Source of the DNA: an uncultured Bacteroidales bacterium
GTDB lineage: Bacteria; Bacteroidota; Bacteroidia; Bacteroidales; Bacteroidaceae
Length of the DNA: 64,000 bases
Direction of reading: 5' to 3'
Assembly: GCA_937898885.1 (NCBI GenBank)
Contig: CALDKD010000090.1
Span: 1 to 64,000, forward strand
This document shows, in pieces, positions 26,831-34,073 of this stretch; positions within the stretch are counted from its first letter, which is position 1; the number at the start of each line of letters is the position of its first letter. A model generated the notes under the pieces. It had not been told where the DNA came from and made no database searches. It worked only from the letters and a program-made list of their open reading frames with translations. The position numbers and the translations under genes are program-made.

Positions 26831-27074
26831 TTTCCTTCGTTAATAACTCAATTTCCTCCTGTATTTCTTTGCGAATTGCGATGTCGTGCTTGTCAAGAAT
26901 CTTAGAAATTGGATGCATAGCCCAATCAGGACAAGTACGATAGTCACCACTGCAAGTTCTATAGGCATAATAAAGTCTATGTTCTTTTGTATCCTTAATC
27001 TTTTCAAGCGTCTCTTTTAGTTCCGCTATTCTGTTATTGATAGCCACCACTCTTTCATATTTTTCTTTTGTCAT
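26817..27074 (-). CDS. Hypothetical coiled-coil early protein
   Basis: 85 residues with heptad-like Leu/Ile/Glu/Lys patterns at both ends (INNRIAELKETLEKIK and IRKEIQEEIELLTKEIEQL) flanking a short Tyr/Cys-rich centre (YYAYRTCSGDYRTCPDW). It probably forms an antiparallel coiled-coil hairpin. It belongs to the minus-strand early operon and overlaps the next gene. Local base composition is more AT-rich than the surrounding phage genes. No function is recognised. Confidence 0.6.
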   Translation of the reverse strand: MTKEKYERVVAINNRIAELKETLEKIKDTKEHRLYYAYRTCSGDYRTCPDWAMHPISKILDKHDIAIRKEIQEEIELLTKEIEQL

Positions 27075-27087
27075 ACTCTTTGTTTTT

Positions 27088-27273
27088 TTACTTCAACAAT
27101 TCTTCTACATCATCATCAGGAATGTCGGCTTCGGTTCTGTAACCTTTGCTGATGCCATACTCAACGACACGCCTGACCTCAGCATCAGACAACTTCCTGC
27201 CATTGTAAACAAAGAATCCTCTGAGATTCTTTCTCCAAAAGAACTTTTTAAGTCCAACGAGATTTGTTTTCAT
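27088..27273 (-). CDS. Small basic early phage protein
   Basis: 61 residues. The N-terminus is very basic and aromatic (LKKFFWRKNLRGFFVYNGRKL). The C-terminal half is a helical, acidic segment (SDAEVRRVVEYGISKGYR ... DDDVEELLK) that looks like a small nucleic-acid-binding helix pair. Short proteins of this type sit next to methyltransferase genes in Bacteroidales phages as I recall them, but no family name can be given. It is in the same operon as the cytosine methyltransferase, 15 bases downstream. Confidence 0.6.
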   Translation of the reverse strand: MKTNLVGLKKFFWRKNLRGFFVYNGRKLSDAEVRRVVEYGISKGYRTEADIPDDDVEELLK

Positions 27274-27288
27274 ATCATTGCTAATAAT

Positions 27289-28860
27289 TCAAACGGCACA
27301 TGCCGCATATAATGCCTCACAGAGTTGACGAGCCATCCCGCACTCCACGGCATTGCCGATGTACTTCTTATTCTCGCTCTTTGTGCCAAGCAAGGCATAA
27401 TCCCTCGGGAACCCCATAATTGAGAGCAGTTCGTCAATACGGAGCATACGCATCTTGATGTCAGCGATTCCGTGCTCTATGCAGAACCTCTTCATCGCCT
27501 TCATCGTGGCGGAGTCGTCATTGGCGGATTCAAGATATGAGGGACCGTTCTCCGTGAACACGGCATACATTGGTCTCTTATCCTGTCTGGCAATGATCGT
27601 CGGACTCGGACGATCGGTCTTGTACATAGGCCAACCATACTGAGGATTCATCAGAAATGCGCTGACGAGATTCTGCTTCGGATTGGCTGTAACCGCACCA
27701 CAGGGCCGCTCAACGGAAGCCGGCACGCCTTGCCCATACTGCTGGTCGATGAAGTGAGTCACATTCACCAGACCCATACGGCCCTTAGTCGTCACGGTCG
27801 GAGCTGGACCGTCTATGCCGACATTATTGCCCTTGCCGTTATATATCGTCACAAAGCTGTGATGATCCTTGCAGGTAATTGTCCCGGCAGGTTTCTCGAT
27901 GGAGATACACTTGGACTTGTCATCACCGGAGAAGTTCTTCATCAGGAACCTCGCTTTCACGACTCCGAGCCTGGACTGCGTGCATACGGTCGGACACGGC
28001 TCATTAATGCTCGGTGGGATGTACTTGCCTCGCTGACTCATTGAGTTGTACTTGATTAGGAAGTTGCTGTCTCCCTTCACAACGAACTTCTCCAGACCGG
28101 CCATAATGCGCTTGAGAGTGGCATCGCAGAGCGGCTTGCTTCTGGTGAAGATACTCTCGCCCTCATCCTCGAGGCACAGGACCTCTCTGACAGGTTTCCA
28201 AGGCTTCAGGCAGCCCGGCAATCCGTCCTGGGGCTTACGAGCGTGCGTGGGTTCCGGAAAGGCTATCGGAAAAGGTTTCTTAGCGAAAATGCCAAAATAC
28301 CTACGACGCGATGTGTAGGCCCCATAGTCTGCGGCGTTTAGGATACGATAGTCATACTCATATCCATACTTTTTCACATTGTCGACCCAACGCAGGTAGA
28401 GGCGGCCCTTGTCCTTGCTGATAGGGCGACCGTTCTCATCCAGGTCTCCCCAGCACATAAACTCCTCGACATTCTCCATCTGTATATAATCGGGTCTTAT
28501 CGCCTCTATGTATCTGAACAAATGCTCAGGCAGGGTGCGGGAATCCGCGTCACGAGGCTGCCCTCCCTTCGCCCTTGAATAGTTGGTACATTCGCAGCTG
28601 GCCCAAAGAACTACAATTGCATTCTTTTGTTTGCGAACTGTTTTCACAAGACACACTATTGGAGAAACATCTAATGTCCTAATGTCCTCGGTAAAGTGAA
28701 TGCACTCAGGATGATTTGCAAGATGTGATGCTATTGCGTGAGGGTCGTGATTGACGCAAGCGATAACCTTAGCGCATTTTTGTTCCCTGAACATCGCCTC
28801 TTCAACTCCAGTAGTTACGCCGCCTGCCCCACAAAATAAGTCTATGTAGTATAACATCAT
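27289..28860 (-). CDS. Phage DNA (cytosine-5) methyltransferase
   Basis: 523 residues from ATG 28860. Motif I is DLFCGAGG at residues 7-14. The catalytic-loop motif is ASCECTNYS with Cys91 as probable nucleophile, an EC variant of the usual PC. ENV is at 129-131 and SRRRYF matches motif VIII. Residues ~310-480 contain five degenerate repeats of a P.PTVTT...GLV..F pattern, probably part of the target-recognition region. The C-terminal motif X is GNAVECGMARQ. Longer open reading upstream to 29058 belongs to a separate broken gene that happens to be in frame. Likely role: modifying phage DNA against host restriction. It pairs with the adenine methyltransferase upstream in the operon. Confidence 0.9.
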   Translation of the reverse strand: MMLYYIDLFCGAGGVTTGVEEAMFREQKCAKVIACVNHDPHAIASHLANHPECIHFTEDIRTLDVSPIVCLVKTVRKQKNAIVVLWASCECTNYSRAKGGQPRDADSRTLPEHLFRYIEAIRPDYIQMENVEEFMCWGDLDENGRPISKDKGRLYLRWVDNVKKYGYEYDYRILNAADYGAYTSRRRYFGIFAKKPFPIAFPEPTHARKPQDGLPGCLKPWKPVREVLCLEDEGESIFTRSKPLCDATLKRIMAGLEKFVVKGDSNFLIKYNSMSQRGKYIPPSINEPCPTVCTQSRLGVVKARFLMKNFSGDDKSKCISIEKPAGTITCKDHHSFVTIYNGKGNNVGIDGPAPTVTTKGRMGLVNVTHFIDQQYGQGVPASVERPCGAVTANPKQNLVSAFLMNPQYGWPMYKTDRPSPTIIARQDKRPMYAVFTENGPSYLESANDDSATMKAMKRFCIEHGIADIKMRMLRIDELLSIMGFPRDYALLGTKSENKKYIGNAVECGMARQLCEALYAACAV

Positions 28861-28870
28861 TTTTCTTTTA

Positions 28871-29058
28871 TTAATTGTTTGCTTTGCCAAATCGTTTTTC
28901 TCTCTCAATCTGCTCGCGTACAGCCTTGAATGACTCGCCACCCAGACGAACCGCATCCAAGCCCAGAAATCCGGATAGCTCATTACATACTCAAAAAATT
29001 TCAGCAGATTAAAATTGTCCTTTCCTGTACGGCTGATTATATATTTATCTTCACTCAT
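28871..29058 (-). pseudogene. Small early gene broken by a one-base deletion
   Basis: Reading starts MSEDKYIISRTGKD and after about 25 codons turns into an implausible Trp-rich stretch (PDFWAWMRFVW) that runs on into the methyltransferase. In the -1 frame the DNA instead encodes NELSGFLGLDAVRLGGESF... ending KRFGKANN and a stop at 28871, with no start codon of its own. One inserted base near the junction (about 28980) would give a single protein of ~62 residues ending 10 bases before the methyltransferase ATG. Family not recognised. Confidence 0.65.
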
Positions 29059-29069
29059 GTCTTATATCT

Positions 29070-29217
29070 TTAATCCATAATTACTATATCATGTCTGCCT
29101 TTAAGCGAGGGATATTTTGTGAAGAGTTCCCTTACGAGCCTTTCGTTGGCTGACTCAAACGGATACTCTCAGAATATCTGTAGAACAGAACTTCTTTAAT
29201 GTTTCATATCGTACCAT
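29070..29217 (-). pseudogene. Small early gene broken by a two-base deletion
   Basis: ATG 29217 reads MVRYETLKKFCSTDILR then stops early. Another frame continues as EYPFESANERLVRELF... and ends at 29070. The junction lies in an AGAG run (about 29165-29170), where one lost GA unit would explain the break and restore ~49 residues. Length 148 bp is not a multiple of three. No function is recognised. The 86 bp on its upstream side (29218-29303) are AT-rich and show no gene. Confidence 0.6.
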
Positions 29218-29303
29218 ATCCTCTTTTATTTTTTATTTTAATTGATTCCTTTCGCTCTCCTGCGATATTTTCTTTCAGATGAAGAATTACTCATCTATAT
29301 GAT

Positions 29304-29612
29304 TTAATCATGAATAAACAGGTCCTGCATACCCGTTACCTTCTTCGGCTTTCTTTTCGTGTAGTGCTCCTTGCGATATGGGCAATCGTCCATCTGGCAC
29401 ACGTCGATAGTCCTCTGTGATATAGGGTCATTACAACACAATCGCGTGTAGATGTCGCGCTGTATGGCACATCTGCATTTCGTGTATTCATCGCCTGCCA
29501 ATGTCTCGCCCTTGTAGCGCGATGCTTTGACGCACCTCTCACAGTTATGCTCGTTCCACCAGTCAAACGACTCCCCGTTGCTGAACGGGTCTTGATCGAC
29601 CTTTGCCATCAT
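29304..29612 (-). CDS. Cys-rich, probably zinc-binding early protein
   Basis: 102 residues with nine cysteines arranged in pairs (NCERC, KCRC, LCCN, VCQMDDC), plus a conserved-looking ETLAGDEYTKCRCAIQ segment. The pattern suggests one or two zinc or metal sites, as in phage zinc-ribbon proteins. Its start ATGATG overlaps the stop of the 40-residue Cys-rich gene upstream (TAATG), so the two are probably co-translated. No enzymatic motif is visible. Role unknown; nucleic-acid binding is an inference from metal-ligand spacing and from the replication and methylation genes nearby. Confidence 0.65.
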   Translation of the reverse strand: MMAKVDQDPFSNGESFDWWNEHNCERCVKASRYKGETLAGDEYTKCRCAIQRDIYTRLCCNDPISQRTIDVCQMDDCPYRKEHYTKRKPKKVTGMQDLFIHD

Positions 29613-29734
29613 TAATTACCTTTTTGTTCTGAACTCGTACTTGCGCGGTCATGATACTCGCAGTAAGCAGTACAATAATCACAGTTCTCTCCAACGTATG
29701 TGCCAGCCCACACCGGGCAAGGAATATTACCCAT
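29612..29734 (-). CDS. 40-residue Cys-rich micro-protein
   Basis: Frame MGNIPCPVWAGTYVGENCDY... with four cysteines (C6, C18, C21, C25) and a His, a plausible single zinc site. It begins one base after the stop of the upstream gene and its own stop overlaps the start of the next, so it fills its slot in the operon exactly. Too short for family assignment, but spacing and cysteine pattern make it a likely real gene. Confidence 0.6.
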   Translation of the reverse strand: MGNIPCPVWAGTYVGENCDYCTAYCEYHDRASTSSEQKGN

Positions 29735-29735
29735 A

Positions 29736-30038
29736 TCAGTCCAGGATCTTACCGAGCTTCCGCAGCGCGTTTCTCGCATTCAGCGCCTGGATATACACGC
29801 ACCCGTCCTTCCAGACAACCTCGCTCTTATACGCCGGCTGGCCGTCATTACCCAAGACCACCTTGGTGCTTACGCACGCAGGCCTTATCTCACACGTCAG
29901 CTGGTCATACTCGAACAGCGTGTGTCCGGGAACGCGCCGGTACTGGCCGATCATCTTATACTCCCTCTGACTCTCAGCGTGAAGCTCCACGCTGCCCTTA
30001 TCACTGGAAAACCCTCTCAACTCCGGTACAATCTCCAT
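29736..30038 (-). CDS. Hypothetical early phage protein
   Basis: 100 residues, mixed alpha/beta composition, no signal peptide or membrane segment (MEIVPELRGFSSDKG ... ALRKLGKILD). Two Cys residues are not in a metal-binding spacing. It lies between the adenine methyltransferase and the Cys-rich micro-protein in the minus-strand operon. No function is recognised; support is the coding frame, composition and operon fit. Confidence 0.6.
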   Translation of the reverse strand: MEIVPELRGFSSDKGSVELHAESQREYKMIGQYRRVPGHTLFEYDQLTCEIRPACVSTKVVLGNDGQPAYKSEVVWKDGCVYIQALNARNALRKLGKILD

Positions 30039-30118
30039 AATAACCGCATCTAAATTCCACTTTATTCTCTCTCACAGTCCTCATTACGCCCACCCCCGAG
30101 CCTTTTACCGCAATAGTA

Positions 30119-30159
30119 GCCGGCAGCGGCCGGCAGCGCGAACGGGCAATACCTATTGC
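30119..30159. repeat. Two small palindromes in a 164-bp gap
   Basis: GCCGGC AGCG GCCGGC (30119-30134) and GCAATA CC TATTGC (30146-30159) lie in the non-coding gap between the methyltransferase stop (30203) and the next gene (30038). They could form hairpins or bind a regulator. I see no gene in the gap. Confidence 0.4.
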
Positions 30160-30202
30160 AGGTTGCAGGACTCCCTCTCGTCAAACACACACCACATCAC
30201 AG

Positions 30203-31012
30203 TCAGTCAAAGAGCGTCGGCTCAATCTTGTAGTTATAAATCAGCATCTCATTCTTCCTGCGCCCTTTTGTCAGGTTGGACACCATCAGAGGCAGGTTGA
30301 CATACTCCGTATTCCACCCGTTACGCGCCACGTACTCCTGAATCAGGGCATTGTCGTAGTGGGAGAGTATGAAACGTCCCCTTACATTCTCCAGCACGTC
30401 CAGCAGCTCCGCAAGATCCGACATCTTGAATCCGCTGTAGTGTTTCTGGTCACAGCCCACGTACGGCGGATCCAGATAAAAGAACGTCTCTGACGAGTCC
30501 CTCTGCCTTATCACGTCATTGGCGCTGCGGCAGGATATCTGAACCTCGGCGAGCCTCTCACGGACGGCATCCGTGAAGCTCTCGCGCTTGCCGCGCATGA
30601 ACACTCCCGTATGGCTCCCGGCCGTGCCGTTGCACCATTTCCAGCCGCCTCGCGGCGAGCCGGAGTATGACATATTCGTCACCATCCAGACGGCCCACGC
30701 CACGTCCAGCTTGCTGTACCCACGCGGGCGGTTGTATATCCTGCGGGCCTTGTCATACAGCCTCTCCGAGTCGAGGGTGCCGTCAATCCGCTCCCTCAGC
30801 GCGTCAAAGTTGCGCACGCACTGGTCATAGAACGTGATGAGCCTGTCATTGGTGTCGTTGATGACCTCCAGCCATCCCTTAGGCTTGACGAAGAACACCG
30901 CGCCGCCTCCGAAGAAAGGCTCGCAATATATCCTGTGCGACGGCATCATGGCCACTATCCGCTCCGCCATAAGCTGCTTGCCGCCGTAATACGTGATTGG
31001 CGTCCTCATCAT
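30203..31012 (-). CDS. Phage DNA adenine-N6 methyltransferase, Dam/D12 class
   Basis: 269 residues from ATG 31012 (MMRTPITYYGGKQ). The YYGGKQ start and FFGGGAVFF (33-41) form the AdoMet-binding motif of D12-class enzymes. LDPPYVG near residue 180 is the catalytic DPPY motif. Length fits the Dam family. The start codon overlaps the stop of the PI-PLC-like gene (ATGA), so the longer upstream reading is rejected. Known role of the family: methylating adenine in short DNA sites; in phages this guards DNA from restriction or marks it for replication control. Target site unknown. Confidence 0.9.
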   Translation of the reverse strand: MMRTPITYYGGKQLMAERIVAMMPSHRIYCEPFFGGGAVFFVKPKGWLEVINDTNDRLITFYDQCVRNFDALRERIDGTLDSERLYDKARRIYNRPRGYSKLDVAWAVWMVTNMSYSGSPRGGWKWCNGTAGSHTGVFMRGKRESFTDAVRERLAEVQISCRSANDVIRQRDSSETFFYLDPPYVGCDQKHYSGFKMSDLAELLDVLENVRGRFILSHYDNALIQEYVARNGWNTEYVNLPLMVSNLTKGRRKNEMLIYNYKIEPTLFD

Positions 31013-31599
31013 TTTCTCCAGTCCACGAAGTCGATCATCAGGAACTCCTTGTCCGTCCCGCGGGCCAGGATAGGGGCGTTGTTGTCCCGCGCGTAAGCCC
31101 ACGGGTGCAGCCCGTCCAGCCAGTGTCCCGTCACCGACGAGTATCTCTCGTCTACCCGGGGCTCCCTGCGTTTGAAGTCATACAGCCGCCTGCCCCACTT
31201 GTCCCTTGACCAGCCGCCCCAGAACAGCACCCCGTGATATCTCTCATCCAGCTTGCGGCAGAGCTCCACGAAGCACGCCTTCTGCCACCTGCGGTCGCGC
31301 GTGAGAGGAGTGAGCTCCAGCAGGACACGTACCCACACCGGCCCGTCTGTCAGCGACAGCTCACGCACCAGCTCCATCTCTTTGAACACGTCACCCTCAT
31401 ACCTGGCGAGGCCGTGGCACAGGTAAGGCTTGCCGTGACGGTCAAACCTTACCCTGAGGTCAAGCCCCCTCACGTCGTGAATGAACACCTGCGTGAAGAC
31501 ATCCTCACGCTGACACCTGTCAATGAACCTGAACGGCCGCATCCACCAGCGCGTCACCGGCAGATAGCTCCATGAATTGTGTGAAAACAAATTTACCAT
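31009..31599 (-). CDS. PI-PLC-like phosphodiesterase domain protein
   Basis: 196 residues. The N-terminus MVNLFSHNSWSYLP, then VRGLDLRVRF and YLCHGL, match the catalytic strands of phosphatidylinositol-specific phospholipase C. His7, Asp47, Arg49 and His62 correspond to His32, Asp67, Arg69 and His82 of the Bacillus cereus enzyme, with the same D-x-R step and the same 13-residue step to the second His. Asp33 is replaced by Asn8. The protein is shorter than bacterial PI-PLC (~300 residues) and has no signal peptide, so it would act in the cytoplasm. It sits upstream of and overlapping the adenine methyltransferase. Substrate unknown; enzyme class is inferred from motif spacing. Confidence 0.6.
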   Translation of the reverse strand: MVNLFSHNSWSYLPVTRWWMRPFRFIDRCQREDVFTQVFIHDVRGLDLRVRFDRHGKPYLCHGLARYEGDVFKEMELVRELSLTDGPVWVRVLLELTPLTRDRRWQKACFVELCRKLDERYHGVLFWGGWSRDKWGRRLYDFKRREPRVDERYSSVTGHWLDGLHPWAYARDNNAPILARGTDKEFLMIDFVDWRK

Positions 31600-31619
31600 A
31601 ACCCAAATATTTTTTGTTG

Positions 31620-32081
31620 TTAGTTGTCAACATCCGTAGCTGAGAGCAGCTCCTCGAACCTGCACAGCATCTCGAACATCCGCCTGGCGCGCCGCGGGTC
31701 CGCCATAGCCTCCCTGACCACCCTCACCGCATGCGCCACAGTCGAGTGGTTCCTGTCCACCGCCCTGCCTGACATCGTCGGTCCGTACCCGTACCGCACG
31801 TTGAGGTAATACATCACCAGGAAACGCCCCTGTACCATACGCTCCTCCCGGCTCGCGCTGAGCAGTTCCTCGCGGGTGCAGCCGCTGGCTGCGGCCGCCA
31901 CTCCCAGCAGCCTCTCCCTGACCATCTCGTAGGTCCTGTCGTTCCTCATCGCCCCGCCGTAGGACAGCAGCAGCCTGCCGTCCGCGTCGTACACCCTCGC
32001 GCCCCGCACACTCACATCCTGTTCCAGCTCGTCAATATAGCGGAAAAACTCGTCAATATCGTCAATCACCGTCATTTTCAT
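31620..32081 (-). CDS. DnaA domain-IV-like DNA-binding protein
   Basis: 153 residues from ATG 32081 (MKMTVIDDIDEFF), chosen because it overlaps the upstream gene by 20 bases as is usual here. The C-terminal ~70 residues contain VDRNHSTVAHAVRVV, the signature of the DnaA C-terminal helix-turn-helix that reads DnaA boxes (family form: hHTTVlhA). There is no AAA+ ATPase domain. It may bind phage or host DnaA-box-like sites to control replication, or compete with host DnaA. It lies in the replication part of the early operon, two genes downstream of the initiator. Confidence 0.75.
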   Translation of the reverse strand: MKMTVIDDIDEFFRYIDELEQDVSVRGARVYDADGRLLLSYGGAMRNDRTYEMVRERLLGVAAAASGCTREELLSASREERMVQGRFLVMYYLNVRYGYGPTMSGRAVDRNHSTVAHAVRVVREAMADPRRARRMFEMLCRFEELLSATDVDN

Positions 32082-32331
32082 AACCAAAAGCTCTGTATCT
32101 CGCACTCTCAACCTGCTCGCACGTCACCCTGCAGTCAGTGTCGCGCCTCTCCTCGTAATGTCTTCCGGACAGCGGCTGGCCGTAGCGCAGCGCGTGCTTG
32201 AGCACGTGGTACGGAAACCCACCCGTATCGTGCATCTCCCTCAGCCAGTCCGTCTTCCTCTCCCATACCTGTCCGGTCTCCTCACACGTCACGCGCACCC
32301 GCACGCTTGTCCCCATGCTCCTGCCCGCCAT
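32062..32331 (-). CDS. Small hypothetical protein with NUMOD-like segment
   Basis: 89 residues. A central stretch FPYHVLKHALRYGQPLSG looks like the nuclease-associated modular DNA-binding helix (helix, short turn, then LSG). Two Cys-containing strands (VRVTCEETGQVW and DCRVTCEQV) flank it. It lacks any nuclease domain. It is 3 bases from the upstream gene and overlaps the next. DNA binding is plausible but weakly supported. Confidence 0.55.
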   Translation of the reverse strand: MAGRSMGTSVRVRVTCEETGQVWERKTDWLREMHDTGGFPYHVLKHALRYGQPLSGRHYEERRDTDCRVTCEQVESARYRAFGYENDGD

Positions 32332-32334
32332 ACC

Positions 32335-33123
32335 TCAGTCTGTATATCCGTCAACCTCGTACACCAGATACTCGCCGGCAGCCGCCAGCGCCATCATGTA
32401 ACGCTCCAGCAGGAGGGCCTTGCGGTGATCCTCCGCAGCGGAGCCCAGCACCTCGTCCGCGCGCGCCTCGTGCGCCAGCCTGCGCATGCCCTCCTCATAC
32501 CAGCGCGTCATCTCGCGCTCCACGTCCCGCCTGGTGGCGTCGCTCAGGCCCGAGAGCTTGCCCCGCCGCTCCAGCAGGTCATATATCACCGCCGCCATGC
32601 CGTCGGCCGCCAGACCGCGCCTGTCCTCGCCGTCCTCACGCCTGTACCATATGCGCCCGTGCTCGCACACGAAGGCGTACAACTCCTGAGGACGTGTGGC
32701 AAAAAAAGCCCTGTTTCTCCTGGCCGCCCTCGCCCGGCACTCCTCCGACTCGCCGTCCTCCGCGCGCAGCCTGCGCTCCTCCTCAAGCGCGTCGCGTCTC
32801 TCCGGAAGCTCGTCATACAGGTCCAGCCACCGCTCCAGCACCGCCATGTTCACAAATGTGTCCTTGTTGCCGTACTCGCCCCTGCAGCCCTTGTCGAACG
32901 CCAGCCGCATCTCAGTCACCGTCAGATGGTTGTAGCGCCTGTTGCAGAAGCCCATCAACTCCGTTATCCAGTCCCTCGTGTCCATCTGGCCTATCGCCTG
33001 ACCGCGCATCACCATCGCGTGCTTCACCAGCAGCTCCAGCTCGTCGTGCTTGTCCGACACCGTCAACAACCCCCATCTGGGGCCGTCGGCGGCCGCATCC
33101 AGATACTCGTCCAGCATTCTCAT
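32335..33123 (-). CDS. Hypothetical replication-region protein
   Basis: 262 residues, highly charged and helical. A middle motif LTVTEMRLAFDKGCRGEYG recalls a segment common in Bacteroidales phage proteins encoded directly after the replication initiator. A coiled-coil follows (residues ~110-140, Arg/Glu-rich). The start overlaps the initiator stop by 4 bases (ATGA). A helicase-loader-like or replisome-accessory role would fit the position, but no ATPase motif is visible and no family can be named securely. Confidence 0.65.
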   Translation of the reverse strand: MRMLDEYLDAAADGPRWGLLTVSDKHDELELLVKHAMVMRGQAIGQMDTRDWITELMGFCNRRYNHLTVTEMRLAFDKGCRGEYGNKDTFVNMAVLERWLDLYDELPERRDALEEERRLRAEDGESEECRARAARRNRAFFATRPQELYAFVCEHGRIWYRREDGEDRRGLAADGMAAVIYDLLERRGKLSGLSDATRRDVEREMTRWYEEGMRRLAHEARADEVLGSAAEDHRKALLLERYMMALAAAGEYLVYEVDGYTD

Positions 33124-34073
33124 ATACCCTGTGCGTTATATTGTTTCCTGTTACGTCGCACCCTCTCCTCCAGGGCCCGCGTGTCGCTCATAAGCTCCGA
33201 CATCCGCTCCTGAAACTGCGACGGCTGCGCCTTGGCCGCCGCGTCACGTCTCTCCGTCCTCAGCACGCTCGTCAGCCAGCTGTCGAAGTGGCTCTTAAGA
33301 TCACGCAGCCCGTTGTGGGTGTCAACGCCCCGCACCTCGTTGCTCAGCGCGAACTCATCCAGCCGCCGCCTTGTCTCATCCAGGGATATGCGGTGCTTTT
33401 TCGCCACGGCCTCCATCCATATCTGCTGCCGGCACAGTATATCCACAGCCCTGTCGTTGGTTATCATAGCCGTCGCGCGCGCCTGCGTATTACTATCCGG
33501 TGATATATTATTCTTAACGTTATCATTAACTGCAATATCTATAAAAGAGGGAGTATTACTGACGTTGACATTAACGCGCGCGGGAACAGGAGAGACGGCA
33601 TCGTCATCCGCGTTCCCCTCCACGCCCGGAACCCCCGTAATACACTGGTCACCAACATTCTGTACGATTTTGTCATCAGTTATAAAACCTGCAATTTTTG
33701 CGTATTTTCCAGACGGTAAAACCTGCAATTTTTGCGTATTTTCGTTGATTTCGGAAAAATCGGCAATTTTTGCATATTTTACGGTATCCGCCACGGCCAC
33801 ATAGCCACAGGCCTTGCCTCTGCCTCTCGCGGCCACCGGCTGCGCTATCAGCCCACGGTCCGTCAGTCTCCTGAGGATGTAGCCTACGGTCCTCAGAGAC
33901 GCGCCGGTGAGCTGCGACAGCCTGGCCTGTGACAGGTCGCACCTTCCGCACTCCTCCGTCAGGCTGTATATGAGCGCGTACACCAGCAGCTCCTCACCTC
34001 TTATCCCAAGCTCCGCCATCCAGTAATAGACGTGAAAGCATGGCTCATCAACACTCTTTCTCCTACCTCCCAT
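33120..34073 (-). CDS. Phage replication initiator / replisome organizer
   Basis: 317 residues from ATG 34073 (MGGRRKSVDEPCF), overlapping the resolvase gene by 11 bases. The N-terminal ~110 residues are a winged-helix domain (YALIYSLTEECGRCDLSQARLS... SLRTVGYILRRL) as in phage replisome organizers. A middle region carries three KYAKIA-type repeats encoded by iterons, then a disordered Asn/Asp-rich linker. The C-terminal ~110 residues are helical and charged. Architecture resembles lambda O-type initiators, whose genes contain the origin. It follows SSB-like and resolvase genes. Confidence 0.75.
   Translation of the reverse strand: MGGRRKSVDEPCFHVYYWMAELGIRGEELLVYALIYSLTEECGRCDLSQARLSQLTGASLRTVGYILRRLTDRGLIAQPVAARGRGKACGYVAVADTVKYAKIADFSEINENTQKLQVLPSGKYAKIAGFITDDKIVQNVGDQCITGVPGVEGNADDDAVSPVPARVNVNVSNTPSFIDIAVNDNVKNNISPDSNTQARATAMITNDRAVDILCRQQIWMEAVAKKHRISLDETRRRLDEFALSNEVRGVDTHNGLRDLKSHFDSWLTSVLRTERRDAAAKAQPSQFQERMSELMSDTRALEERVRRNRKQYNAQGI
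33684..33780. repeat. Three 25-bp iterons, probable replication origin
   Basis: Copies at 33684-33708, 33718-33742 and 33756-33780 (plus strand core GCAATTTTTGCGTATTTT). The first two are identical and the third has 22/25 matches. Start-to-start spacing is 34 and 38 bp. They lie inside the initiator gene, next to an AT-rich stretch at ~33495-33560 that could be the unwinding element. The repeats stand out from the GC-rich surroundings. Confidence 0.7.

Noticed and set aside
28860..29058. N-terminal extension of the cytosine methyltransferase
   Set aside because: The extension contains the wrong-frame part of a broken upstream gene and an AT-rich leader. The family starts at the motif I strand.
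32307..33503. 398-codon plus-strand frame
   Set aside because: Pro/Arg/Ser-rich nonsense composition opposite two real genes.
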